This document shows, in pieces, positions 1 to 13,140 of a stretch of 64,000 nucleotides of DNA. A program made the translations under genes and the position numbers. Each line of letters opens with the position of its first letter. The stretch's first letter is position 1. The DNA lies in assembly GCA_013397435.1 (NCBI GenBank), contig VZRG01000186.1:563157-627156 (forward strand). Direction: 5' to 3'. The DNA is from Erythrocercus mccallii. Taxonomy: Eukaryota > Chordata > Aves > Passeriformes > Dicruridae. The notes below the pieces were generated by a model. The model had not been told where the DNA came from. It ran no database searches and saw only the letters and a program-made list of their open reading frames with translations.

Positions 1-3000
1 AACCCCTCATTTCTCCTGTTTGCATTCATCTCAAAACAAAAAGGAAAGATAAACAATTGTGACCTTTTTTTTGACAGAACACAATTTAAATAAAACCGAT
101 GTCATACCCAGAAAATATCAGAATTAAATGTTGTCTTCTCTTGATGTATTTGCAAAATAAATGTTAGAAGCGAGAGCACTTGAAGCAAGTGAAAATGCAA
201 AGGATCAACTTTTTCTTAACAAAAGGAGATTAAATACAGCATAACTGAATCCATCACATGGCCCATTCATTCCAATATCCTGTTTGCTATATTATGCGAG
301 ATTGTTCTAGGAAAAGCCACTAAACCCCAAGTAACATAAGTATGATGAGATTACATACAACTTTCCAATTTACAGAAAATAACACCCAAGAACAACACTG
401 ACAAGCTCTGCAAAAGCTCTAATTTGCTATAAATAAATGTTCTAAGCAAACACAAAATAAGGCCGATCCTGGTATGCATGTGAAATGAGAAAGACCATGA
501 GAAGCATCCCATCTGTTTGCAATCATGAGTTCTATGTGCTCTCTTGAAAGTTGTATAGCTGCTTTTTTGTGGGTTTTTTTTTTGGGTCCTCCTACCTTTG
601 TATCTGACCATCCAATTACTACATGCTCCATCTGATCAAGGTAACAGGGTGGTTTGTATATACTGATATGAAAATTATGTGAACTGTAATAAATAATAAA
701 AAAATCACACAAATTTAAAGCCTATTGTACCCTAAATCACATCAAGCTCATCATTAACCCAAACTTTTCCCAAACTTAACCTATACCCAAGTGTGATATA
801 GAGGGTTCAGGTATGAATCTGCTCTTTGTCGTGGCCTGATCCATAATAAAAGCTGCACTGTTCATGGCCAGGATGATCCTTAAAACAGCACAGCTATGTT
901 CTGACATCATTGTTCCTGATCCAGTAAATGTCCCAAGACACTGTATACTATAGTATTTAAGTTTGCCCAGAAATTCTGATTCATCCCCATAGATAAGTCA
1001 GAAGGACAAAATAAGAGATCAGGTAGCTCATCGTTTCACCATACAAAAAAGTAGCATCAAACAAGGAAAAGTTGTGTATTTATACCATGAGTATAGAGAA
1101 GTATCTGTTAGCAATGAGCTAATAAGTGTAACAGAAAACCACATAAAATATTAGCAGAAGCAACTGCAGTAAATATAAGTAAAAACAGTTAAGAAGATTC
1201 CCCTAAACTTTTTTCTAAATCTGTTCTAAACATAGTTTTGCATATTAGCATTTCCAGAACATGCTAATTTTTATTTATTTAACATATGGAAAGAAAACAC
1301 TTGAGTGCCTAAGTGATTTAAAAAAATTGACTTTCAGTGCTTGATTGATGTAGACAAATTAATTTGAAATTAGAGCATACGACCTCCAAGCTTTTGAATT
1401 CAAAATATTATGAAAGTCAGGTCCTGTCTTTCACAGATTATTTTGGGATACAAACCAAATTATTGCAAAACTTAATATCTAATCCATCTGTCTTTTGCCT
1501 GAAGTGTTAAATATTTGTAGAAAATAAGATTGTTTTAAAAGAACACAAAAAAGCAGTGTCTTAAATTTAACAAAGTCTTTTGGTTCAATTGCACAATTTT
1601 CACTTCAGTCACCTCTGATTCATGAAGGCCTCTCAGAACACCAAGTAGTTAAAACCGTGAAAATTAAAATGAAGCGTATGTTTATGTTTTCACTGGATAA
1701 TGATGTTACATAACACATTGTAATAATTTTATTAAAACTCTGATAAGGCTAAAATAAGTTAATGTTCAATTAAAATAAATGAATGCTAAATTTAATCCTT
1801 GCAGAAAGATTCTAAGCAAACAGTTGATAAAACAGCTACAAAAATACTACAACTTTTAATTTAAAAAAAATGATATTAAAATTTTGGGTTTGCTTACAAA
1901 ACCATAATCTTGTCTTTTATGTTTTGTTCTTCTTCCACCCCTGATTCCTTGTATAAGACTCATAAAGTTGTTTCATTACTTCATAATAACAGTAAGCATG
2001 TGACTATATTCTCGGCATTATGGTATTTCTTAACATTTTCTCTTTGTTTAATATCAAGGTAGATTCAAAGTCCAAGAATCTTAGCCTAAATATTACAGGA
2101 GTTCAAATAATTCTAGGTTACTGGTTATGACTTGAGACTGTAAGACTGGACGCTGCTTTTAGAGTAAAATATGTTGAATTTACTGCTGTTACTCTAATTT
2201 TTCATTATATGAATTTAAATCATGTTCCTTGTGTTCAACTAAAGCATTTCTATATCTGTTTTTCTCTTACTAATTAAAATAAAGAGCTTATCTGTTACAC
2301 ATTTTCTGAAATTACTTCCATCTTAGCATTAAAATCCATTGCTTAGTATTCCTGTCTGTAAATCTGGTTAACAAATAAATAACCTATGTTAAACAGCTTT
2401 CTTATATAAGCCTCTACAAGGGAGCTTTGGCATTTTTTTCGTTTTTGTTCTTCCTCGGTACACTCTGATCCATCTCTTTCCTCTCCATTGGTCCTTCTCC
2501 TACACATCTATCTGACACATGGTTTCTTTAAAACAACCGTAGAATATTCTTTCTCCTGCATCACATAATGTTCTCTATCCTTGTAGCAAGAAAGCCCCAG
2601 TGTTTTTCATGGTTTTTACAGGTATGGAGAGTTCCTTCTCTGTTTTTCTTTGCAAACCCCATGTTGGCAATATTTGAATTATTCTCCCTGATGGACCTAT
2701 GATTTAGTAGTGTGGGCTTGCACTGGTCAGGTTGCTCAGGCTCTCCACAGCCTTTTTTACTTGATAAAGGAAAATCTTTTTTTAATATCTTGAGAAATAT
2801 ACAAAGAGTAAAGCAAAGAATATGATTTGAGAAAAGCAAAGATTTGAGAAAAGCCTGACTTAGAATTACAGGAAGGGCAAAAATGAGTTTTTTGTTACTT
2901 TATGAGAAAGGCATCTGAAAGGAATGTGTTTTTATTTGTCATAATTTTTTATTCATCTTATCCAGAATGGGTAGATAAATACATATTAGGCTTAAAGTCA

Positions 3001-3324
3001 AGCAAAGCAGATTAAAGTTAAATAAACTTTCTAATAGCACGAATGGGGAAACAAACCAATATATTTCCCTAAGCAATTATTAAATCTCTGCCATTGTCTT
3101 TGAAATCCCACTCAAAAGCATCAGAACTATGGTACAAATCACATTCTTTCCTTAGAGTAAGAAGATGAAATAGGTGACATGTTAAGGTCAGTACTTTATG
3201 CTTTTCAGGACTGAAATTTAATTAAGAAGAACACAATTGGAAGAAGACAGTGGTATATCATAGTTTCTGCTTTTATAAGCAATATTGCTTGTAATCTGAG
3301 AATGATTATTACAGACTGAAAGAG
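1..3324. other. AT-rich intronic sequence, no gene or clear repeat
   Basis: Only short ORFs without recognisable domains are present on either strand. There is one T/G-rich tract at 562-587. I see no transposon ends, RNA gene or splice-competent exon that I can support. Confidence 0.6.
562..587. repeat. T/G-rich low-complexity tract
   Basis: A run of T interrupted by G triplets (gcttttttgtggg, ten T, ggg). It belongs to a set of similar tracts that recur through the window. Confidence 0.75.
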
Positions 3325-3870
3325 TGTAGTGGTTTAACATCTGCTGGGATTTAAATTCCGAACAAGATGCTCTCCTTCTTCCATCCCCCTCCTGTGACAG
3401 AGGGACAAAGGCAGTGACTATAGATTGGGATAACAATTTACTGAAAGCAAACAGCAATGGAATAAGAATTGCCCAGTAAAAGCAGCAATATTAGTAACCA
3501 AAGTATACAGAGGAAAAGGTGCTTTATACACAAAAGGTTTTGACGCCTTCACTGAGTTCCGCATGCCGACAGGACACAGACGAGATGGTGGACATCCCTG
3601 CAGCTCGGCAGTGACACGCACTGGTTCGTGAGGCAACACAAGGTGAGAGGCGCTCTCTGCTGCCAGGGCTCCCCCTCCCCGAGTACAGGACAACATAAAA
3701 CCATGAGAAAAAATTCTGAAAGCTGGAGCATCTGCATTGTGCTGCTCGCTTTTCTGGACTGCTCTGCTCTGCTGGTTCAATTCCGCACTGTGCTGCTGCT
3801 TTGGACTGCTCAGGTCCCGGTGTTCAGAACTCCATTACCTGTGGTTGTACTACTTTTGTCACTTACCTGA
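3325..3870 (-). mobile_element. Avian endogenous retrovirus LTR (ERVL-like), minus orientation
   Basis: Seen: a GC-richer block in AT-rich surroundings. It starts with tgtagtggtttaac on the + strand, so read on the minus strand the element ends gttaaaccactaca, the usual 3' end of a common bird LTR type. Minus-strand sequence opposite about 3420-3445 reads tttcagtaaattgttatccc, matching the conserved block around the polyadenylation region of the same type (compare the LTR at 31640-32104). The 3' boundary at 3325 is firm. The 5' boundary near 3870 is estimated. Short ORFs here on both strands are LTR sequence, not genes. No internal retroviral coding region adjoins it, so it is probably a solo LTR. 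Confidence 0.7.
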
Positions 3871-4854
3871 ATGTGATATTTTGACTATGTCTTTAAAGTC
3901 AGTTTATTTTCTGACATGTTAGAAGACTCTTCAGTTGTTGATGCAATTAAAAGAGAGTAATTATTTATAATTGCAAAAGCTGTTCCTGTTCAGTAGTAGA
4001 ATTGATGTAATTGTCAAAAGGACTGGAATATTTGTGTGTTCTAGATGCAGTAAACAAAAAATTTAATTAAACAGCTATTAGAAAAGCAAATACTAAAAAT
4101 TGTGGAGTGACATATGTCCTCTAGGAACAGAGGCTTAGTCAGGAGTTTCCTGACTACTCTTTATTTTCTAATCTATAACATCCCATACAGTGCATAATGA
4201 AGGAAAAAAAACCCAACTATTATTACAGGTCAGGAAGAGGTCTCAGTACCTTTTAAGAAAAAAATGCCTGTTTATAGGAGCTCTACGAGAAGTCCCCTAC
4301 TGCTCAATTTCTGATGACCTCCTGTTCTGAAACAAAAATATCTAACCTGCTCCCTTCCTTCTGCTCTGGAGACCTGTTGAATTTATCAGTTCACTCAGAT
4401 CTATGTGCTGATTCGCAGTGCCTGAGTACAATATCACTGTATAGTAAAAACAGCTCTAGGTATGTAAAAGATGCTACAAGAATGTCTTTCATAGGCATTC
4501 TTTCAAAGACAGAAGAAGAGGGAACATGGCATAAGAGAGAAATTTGTATCAGGCTAGAGTGTGACCAGTAATAAGGTAGAAATTAAGATGGTGAACAGTT
4601 CTCAGACTTACACAATATTTTTTATCTTGGCTTCTGAAAATACTTTGTGAAGAGAGTATATTATTCCTACAGTTGTGATTGAGACAAAGGCTTTCAGGCC
4701 TTGGTAGTCAGGCTGACTATGCCATGAACAGATGTAAGTGGAATTTTGAAATATAATTTCAATGTAATACAGGCTATTCCTTACAAGTACAGGTTTTCTA
4801 AGTTTCTATCCCAGTGTCCAACACTATGCCAGAGGCTATGTAGTTGACAGTATG

Positions 4855-5090
4855 GTTAGGGAGTTGCTGTCAACAGCTCAATGGCCAAATGGAGACAAGT
4901 AGTGAGGGATATTTCTCAGTGGTCAATGGTGGGGCTGGTACTGTTTAACATCTTTGTTGGTGACAGGACAATGGAATCAAGTGAGTTTGCTGATGACAAC
5001 AAGGTGTGTGTTGCAGTTGACACACTGGAGGGAAGGGATGACATCCAGAGGGACCTTGACAGGCTTAAGAGCTAGAGCTATGCAAGTGCT
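4855..5090 (+). mobile_element. CR1 LINE fragment, part of the reverse transcriptase (ORF2)
   Basis: Seen: + strand translation from 4881 gives a 64-residue stretch with GLVLFNIFVGD, then FADD (4986-4997), then VDTLEGRDDIQRDLDRLKS before a stop at 5073-5075. Known: CR1 reverse transcriptases carry a PVLFNIF...FADDTKL...GRDAIQRDLD pattern, with the FADD aspartates in the catalytic centre. The copy is a dead remnant: it is short, has no upstream ORF2, and contains substitutions and probably a deletion between NIF and FADD. It cannot encode a working enzyme. Confidence 0.85.
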
Positions 5091-8000
5091 TTTAGGAAAA
5101 CAGCAATCATTCCTGTAGCTCCTGGGGCTAAGATGGAGTGGCCTTTATACTCAAGGGTTAAGCTATTTTTTTATGATGAGGTCATCCTATTACGTGTCAT
5201 CCTGTAAAAATACATCAGCTTTCTCTGATTCCATCAGTTTTGGAGCTGCAAAATTCTGGTTTAGAGATGCACTTTTTGTCATTTGGTTGTGGAAATGGTT
5301 CCTACAGTATGCTAGTATTTTGTATGAAAGAAGTACATTATATGTCTGATAAAAAAGAGATACCCTACTGAGATCAAAAACCAGAGAATATCAATGAGAT
5401 TCTATGCTTCATTTTTATATACTGCACAGTAATGTTATCAAGCAAGTATAATGGAGAAACAAATGCAGTTTTTTAGTGAGTAAATTATTTCTTTTTATTC
5501 TCATCTTTTTATTTATGATGATGGTGGAATTTAATAAGAATGAAGCAGAATTTGCTTTAATTTTTTTGCAGCATGCTGTGTTTCAAAGGCTGAAATTTAT
5601 TAAGATTGTTTCCGCTAACTAGCTGTCAGAGATCACAGGAACAATGCTTTTGTCTGACCTCATGTAACTTCTGTGTAGAAATCTCTATGATCAAGGAAAA
5701 AAAATGAAAACTTTTAATCAAAAGTCAACATGAGGAACTAATGACTCAGAATATGTTATCTAGATACCATGATTAGCAGAAGATGGAAATTATCTCTGTG
5801 TTACTACTGTTTCATACTCAGTTCTCCCTAAGTTTTTTTCCCTCAAAATGATGTTTGTGTTTTACAAATACTTTTGATTTATTGCTTCATAAGTTATAGT
5901 ATTTGATTAAAAATACAGGACCTTTTATATGAGATCAGTCTCCAAGGGATGTATGGGGCTTGCAAACACAAAAGTGATAGCAATTTACAAAAGTTAGTCT
6001 AGTATCTAGAATATCATCTCTTGTTAATAGCTTCATAAAACTTTTGCCTGACTCCAGAGCCAAACAAGAGGTTTTGAAACTTTTGGAAGGTTCTCATTTT
6101 ATTTCCAAGCCTTTCCCTCCCTAAAATTTCCTACTGAACATTTTAATAAAACATACCTGTACAAGAATTCTACTAGTGGAATATCTAAAACTAATTTTAT
6201 TTCTTTTTCTTTACTAGATTTTTCCCCTTATTTCACACTGCTGTTACCACCGGTCTCCTGCAGGCTGTCTGGGGCCCTTTTACACTCCTACTAAAAAAAT
6301 TTTATGACATCTGAGTAGCTGATATAGACAGACTTCAGAACCTTGGTGTTATTAAAATTCACAAGTATGATGTCCTGAATAAGACACTGCATCTTTCTAA
6401 ACTTAAATTTTGCTTAATAATACATATCCTAGACAGAGCATTGAGGGGGAAAATATATGAGAAGACATCTTTCTGTAAGGATTTCTTCAGTAGCATGTAC
6501 TATACATGTACACAAGTGTTCAGATTTTGTTATTAGTCACAGGTAAGAATTACAAATCTGCCACATTATTTCTGCTTTTTCTTCCATTTTCAAAAAAATA
6601 ATCACTATTTACTGTAGAAGCTTGAGGATGCCAAGTACTTCAGATCCTGCAATATTTCTAGTCTACTATTTCAAAGTTTCCTTCATATATTTAAATGTTT
6701 TATTAAACACAGCATTATGTAACTGCCTTTTCTATATAATTTTATTTCCTAGCATGCTGATGGTCAAATAATAGACTGTCTACTGCTCTAGGACTTTTAC
6801 ATACCTATAATAAGAAAGAAGTCACTAACTGTGTCTATTTACAACATCCTGAGAGACAAAATAGACACAAAAATGAAGACTTGAGAGAATGCAGGATATA
6901 GAAATAAAATCTACCCAGGTTTCTTGTACTCCTTATGTATGAAGCAAATGTAGTTCCAGGTTCTGTGTTTTTCAGCATTGCCTTTCTGCTTCATGAACTT
7001 CATGAGTTCCTGAGCAAGCTTATAGATGGAGCATATCAGGTTACATATTCTTAGCATGTTCTTGCATATGAAACTTCTCATAGCACAAAATAAGTTACGG
7101 AGAAATAATTCACAGCTTTTCCTTCCCTATACTCCACCAATTTGTTAAAAAGAAATATTCAGGGGAGGCTTGGACCCTATGATTGCCTTACATTGAGGAT
7201 ATTTTCTCTTTCATGACTCTAATATTGTAGATACCCTTTGCAAATGCAGCCTTCTGTTTCTACTTAGCATTATCACTTTGTTGGCACAAAAATAGAAATG
7301 GGAGCAAAATGGTTTATTATAATATACACAGAGTAGGTAAGAAAAATGGTTTTAAAAGTGAATCAGGGAAATTAATTATGCTTTCTCTTAATATTCTGAA
7401 AAATTACAGGTAAAAATCCAGTTCTCTCAAGTTCTCTGGTTAATTTCATGGGACAGGATCCTTTCTGTATTGTCCCTTCCAAAGCAATAACTTTCCATAA
7501 TATGTGTATCATTCTTTATCCATGTATATGGCAAAATCTTGTGGGCTTTTAATCCTTTTTGTATTTCAAATAGAGTGTCAGTGGAGTTGATGTTAGAGAG
7601 CCTTACATTCCTTTTAATTTTTTAAAGAAAGATCATGTGATACTCATGCCAAATACAGGCCATGGTTGCTTTTAAGTAAACATTAGTGTCTTTCTTCAAT
7701 AAGAGGTCTTATAACTGATGATCAGGCAGTATCAAAAAAAATACAAACAAGTAACTGTTTATTCTGACACAAAGCTAGAACTAAAAGTCTTTATCCTAAT
7801 CAATTGTTAGCAAGCTCAATTCAGCTTGCAAGTAAAACTAGAGCAACCTCTTTGTTTGCTAACAGTTGTCTTCCCTTGATCAGTTTTACAACTTACTTTT
7901 TAGCATATTTCTTCTTACCAATTCTGCTTCCTTATTTACATATGTCACGGTAATAAAGTTAGTAAACACTGTTCTCAAAAAATAAAGTAACAAAAAGTAA

Positions 8001-9556
8001 ACAAGTACCTTCCTGTCATCTAGTTCTTTATCATGATCAATGAGCTATCAAAAGTCTCTTACCAGAGCTTTTAGTTTAGATACCGTCTAGATGTTTGTGT
8101 GCTACATAGACCACTCATCAGCCAATAATGCAATAAGATAAAGTACTAAGAGAATTTATGTAATTAAACTAAAAATAAGTAAGTTATATATACTTCCTTT
8201 TTGATTGTTTATTTAATAGATTAAAAAGTATTAATAATGAATCGTGTTCTCTATATTATTGAAAAAGAAAGATATGCAATAACAATGATAGGGTGGGGGG
8301 GGTTATATATCATGAGACACATTTTAACAATGAATCTTCTCAGGCAGTTACATCTTTTGGAAAACTTCATAACTCTCCCAGTCTTAATTAAAGAAATGGG
8401 TTATCAGTGCCTAGCCAAAATAAGTAATTATTTCAAGGTGAGGTTTAATGTTTGAGATTGCTAATCAAAAGTAATATTTCACACAATAAATACTTCTCAA
8501 TCTTTTATCAAACTGTTTGATAATAGGGTTCATTTACAGAATAACCATCTGCCTTCATGACACATATATAAGAATAAATAATCCCTACTATGAGTTTTGG
8601 TATAAAAGGCATACCTCAACTGAGGATATTGATCTGTATTCTGTACACAAACCTTTATGCACATAACCACAGTCTAAAATGAATTAAAACCTGGTTTATT
8701 TAGCACAGTTCAAACAACCTGTTAAATAACCCAAGAGTTCTGTGTTTTCACCTGAAAAATTGTACTGCCTCTTTCCTTTATAATGATAGATACCTGAAGT
8801 TATCGAAGAGGACAAAACACATTATCATGGATACAACAGAACTGGCATGTCATTAAACTGCTTCTCATCAGCTAATTTGGGAACCAATTGAATAAATATT
8901 GCAAAAATCTTTTCTACCTCAAAGGAAAGAATGTTAATTCTACAGCTCCTGTTGATGGGCTCACATTTAATTGGAATAGGCAATAATGATCAGGTGTACT
9001 GTTTTTACTAAGATAATAAGTAGCTTTTATATTGCCATTTTCAAGCCATGCCAATCTGTCTTTCTGAAGTAATTTCATATCAGTATGTAGATGTGTTGGC
9101 TGGTGAAGTCCTATACAGTTGGTTGTAGGTTCTTTGTGTTAATATTTTCACACTAGGATAGTACATTTTTATCTGTGCTTGGAGTTGTATTTTTCTTTCT
9201 TTCAGGGGTTTTCTTTCTTCAGCTGTTCACTGATACTGAGGTGGAAACTTTTAGATTGATATCACACATTGAGGAATGTCGCCAAAGTCATTGTCTGTTC
9301 AGAGTCCTTATGGGCTGCATTAAAAATATATAAAAATAAACCAATAAGTATAAATTGGTAAATTTATAAAGGTAATTTTTAAAATCTGGGGGTAGAAATA
9401 CATTGCAATGCTTTATTTTGAAAAAGAGAGTAAAATCATACCAAAAAATTCTTCCTCAAAACTTATATATAAACAATTATTTTAAGGGAAATGTATCAGT
9501 TTTCTAACTGAAAAAGTACCTAGTTTTGTTTAGAGATGTCAGAAACTTCTTTTAAA

Positions 9557-9604
9557 AATATTATCATTATTACAATGATAATAATTATGATAATAATAAT
9601 ATTT
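9557..9604. repeat. ATA/ATT-type microsatellite with palindromic segments
   Basis: Imperfect trinucleotide AT-rich repeat. The segment attatcatt...aatgataat is self-complementary around a short spacer, so the tract could form a small AT hairpin. Confidence 0.75.
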
Positions 9605-10313
9605 CCCAGTAAGGATAACAAAATACGTACAATTTTAATTTATTTCTAGGTCTATGTGGCTGCAGACTCTTTCTACATTTCACATTGAACAAGCAATATT
9701 CTCAGAAAGGGAATATTTTTTCCATAGCATTTTTAACACTGATGTTAAAAACCATGACATTTTCTAATTAATGTGAAGTAATTTTATTTAGAGTGGACTA
9801 CAACTGCACACTGAAAGCAACTATTTTAGAGCATGTTTCAAACAGTCCATCTTTCAGCAGATCTATATTAATTATTCATTTAGTGGTATTTTTCCTGAAA
9901 TCATGATTGAATGTCAGATTTATCCCATAAAGAGGCTGCTTCTCAGGTCTTTTGAGGCATGATGTAAAGAATGCCATTGTGGTCTTACAGGATGTTTCCA
10001 GTGAAAAAAGAGACCTAAACTCCGTGCTTTCAGTACTGCACCTGCACCGATACAAAAAATTGCTTTCTATAAAAATATGTTAAAAATAAAGGAGTCAGGA
10101 GTGGAACTTAATCTTCCATGGTAGGTAAGACTACTCTGACTCCTTTTTCTTCTTTATATTATTTTTCTCATAGTTGTTGATGGAACTGTGTAAGATAACT
10201 GCTTTCTGAAGTGCGACACAAAGGGATTGCACTCCCTGTGTTAGAAGTGCCTAAAGCACGAGACACTGAACAAGAGGACTGCATGAAAGCATAGAGGCTT
10301 CTGCCTATTAACC

Positions 10314-10361
10314 ACTTTTTGTTTGTTTGTGGGTTTTTTGTGGGTTTTGGGTTTTTTTTGA
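10314..10361. repeat. T/G-rich low-complexity tract
   Basis: Repeated tttgtttgtggg and gggtttt units on the + strand. The surrounding ORF on the other strand is an artefact of this tract. Confidence 0.8.
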
Positions 10362-13056
10362 GTGCACATAGAGAATGAGAAACCTCCACCTTTTATCATG
10401 AATCAGATAGCTTTCCAAAATGTGCAATATTTAGCTTCCTCAGTGAGTATTGAGAAAAGAGCATGATGTTTCTGGACTCAGAAATCTCTGTGATTTCTAA
10501 GTCAGATGCTGATGGACTTAGGTATTGCATATCTATAGTTCCAAAGACGAGTATTCAGGATTACACTACAACTGGATATCAGACATACATGTGTGACACT
10601 TTAATGTGCCTTTCATGCATTTGGCATTTCAGTCTCAGGTGTGACTCATCACAGATGCCTTTCTCCTTGGCTGCAAATATAGAGCACTTCTTCCCCTCTG
10701 CAATTGTCTGCTATAGGAAAATTATCTCTGTAAGTTTGACTAGAAGAGAATAAGTTGTGGAGCAAGAAGAACAACCACGAGACCACAGATTTCCATTTAA
10801 GATTGTTATTTATTCTTTTTAAAACTGCTTCCTATATAGCTGCATCTGATTTGGGCAGTGATAGAGCAGTCAGTGTGATGCTACTGAAAGTGCCATTTTG
10901 ATGAGGAAAAAGAAATCTAATTGTTTTCCCTTAGGTTTTGAACATCTTATGCTGCTAATTTCAAATTTCTCATATAGAAATAAGTGTAGTTGAAGCTGAA
11001 TCAAGTTTTATTACATGTTTTATTACTTCCACCCCCCTTCTGCCCCTAATATTCTGAGATAATATTTGAAACTAAGCATTATCCATTCATAGGAACCATT
11101 AATAGTGTGTTGGCATTACAATGCTCCTGGTATTGTTATTTTTTTTGAAATTAAACAGCTAAGTCCAGAAAGAAAAACTGTACAGTGCAATGTGGAAGAA
11201 CTCAAGGTAAACCAAAACTACTGAACAAGGGAAGAAAAGAAAATCCCTTGGTTTACCCCAAAAGTTTTGTTAAAGAAGCTTTGGATGTTTCATTTTCTCT
11301 GAGAATTAAGGATTCCATTTAGTCCTTCTCTCTATTAAGGAAAGCAGGACAGGTAGGAACATATGTATTGTTAGTAATATGTTGACAACCTTTTTTATTT
11401 AAAATAAACATAAAAAACAAATATTTACCCAAATCCGATGCTCTTTGAGCAAAGTGTTGAAATGAGCTCATAAAGTGACAAAATGCTGAGCATTATGCTA
11501 TTGTGGGCTACATTCATGTCTTAAATTATTTTCTCCTGTGGACGGCTATAACTTCTGCAGAAAAGTCAATTCAAGAACACATCTTGAATTTTGGTTACTT
11601 CAGAACATGTTCAAATCACAGGGGAACAGAATTGCATGCCATATTTGAAAACTTGTGGGAGCCTGATGGTTAAAAATAAGTAGAACTTATTTTTTTCTTT
11701 ATGATGACTTCAAGAATCAGAGATTGCTACTACTTCCCTTAGATGTAAAAAATAATAAAATAAAAAAGCAATTTGGGAAGGAAAAGTACCACTTACAGCA
11801 TCTGACCAGGAATGTGTAGATTTTTACATTAAAAAGAAATGGATTCTTTCTAGAGGTTGCTACAGAAGTCTCTCAACATTTTTTGCATTACTCTTTAAAT
11901 AAATAAATTGCAATCAGTTCCACTTTATTAAAATTGAAAGTTTAAATCTAATTACTTTGACATATTAAAAACGGAAATAAATGAGTAGCTATGTATAACT
12001 AGACATACTCTCTCTGAGTAAGTTTATAAATAAATAGGTTTAAGCATTCTCTAATTATTTAAAAATAGAAATGAAAAATTTTCCTGTTGCTTCCCAGGGT
12101 ATGAAGGTAACAGTTAATTAGTTTACAGGTTAGCTGCACAAATTCGTTAGGGTAGAATTTGGCAAGAGATTAAAGCACTTGAACTCAAATGTCTGTATTT
12201 GAACGTCTACATGTAGAAGCTGCCTAAGCTTCCCTTAGGTCAATACAATATCAGGCAATACTTTAAAATGAGCCTAGAAATCCATTTAGCTCATCAACCT
12301 GCCCAGTAGCAATGCAATTCACTTGCCTGAGCATATCCTGGGGTATCTGAGAATGGAATTGTCAGACATGGCAAAAGACCTGTTGAAAGTCACCCACTTT
12401 TGCAGCATGAAGTAAATTAACTGAGTGAAGCAGCTATGCTGCCTGTATACACGTGTTTCAGGTGCCTTGGTCTCCTCCTGAACTTCAGCCAGGTGTTGAG
12501 GCTGAATTCAGCATTTCAGTTGCTTAAATGTAAGTGCCCACAGTCATATGAGATGTCTTAAGGTTTACGAAAAACTCCAACAAATCCTTGGCAGACCTGA
12601 TGTGTAAAAGCTACAGAAAATACTTTCCTTCTGCAATGAGAGGTAAACTGTTTTAAGATGTACTATATGTCACTATACTCTTGTATTTAAATAATCATAT
12701 TAAGAACTGAGTCCTTGGGTTTCAGTCTAGCTCCCTGCCTGTAGGTACCAAGTGTAGGCATCAAGACATTACTGGATCAGCAGACAGGTTGGCTGCTGGA
12801 TGGGATATCTGAAATGACCCTGTGCACCCAGGTATGGCCAACCAAATCATAAACTACATGTCCCTAAAAGCTCCCAAATTAAGTATCTGGGTACATTGGT
12901 TCCTTGGCCAAAATTTGCCAGCTCAGGGACTTAGAAGGACCAAATTTACTCTTAAAACAGGTAGCAACAAAACCACTTTCCCTTGCTGTTTTCTCTATAA
13001 ATGCACTTAAAGAGGGAAAAAGAAGAGCAATCCAAACATTACAGCATAAACATAAG

Positions 13057-13140
13057 CATGACAAGGTATTGATTCATGTGAGTCTTGCCATAAAGGGACC
13101 TTTTGCCCAGAATTTTTCATATAAACATGACAAGGTATTG
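13057..13140 (+). repeat. Short direct repeat pair
   Basis: The 15-mer catgacaaggtattg occurs at 13057-13071 and again at 13126-13140, each preceded by a similar ataa-rich segment. It may be a decayed local duplication with a period of 69 bp. Confidence 0.7.

Noticed and set aside
3768..3780. ggttcaattcc, similar to a tRNA B box
   Set aside because: No A box, no cloverleaf and no acceptor stem around it; it lies in LTR sequence.
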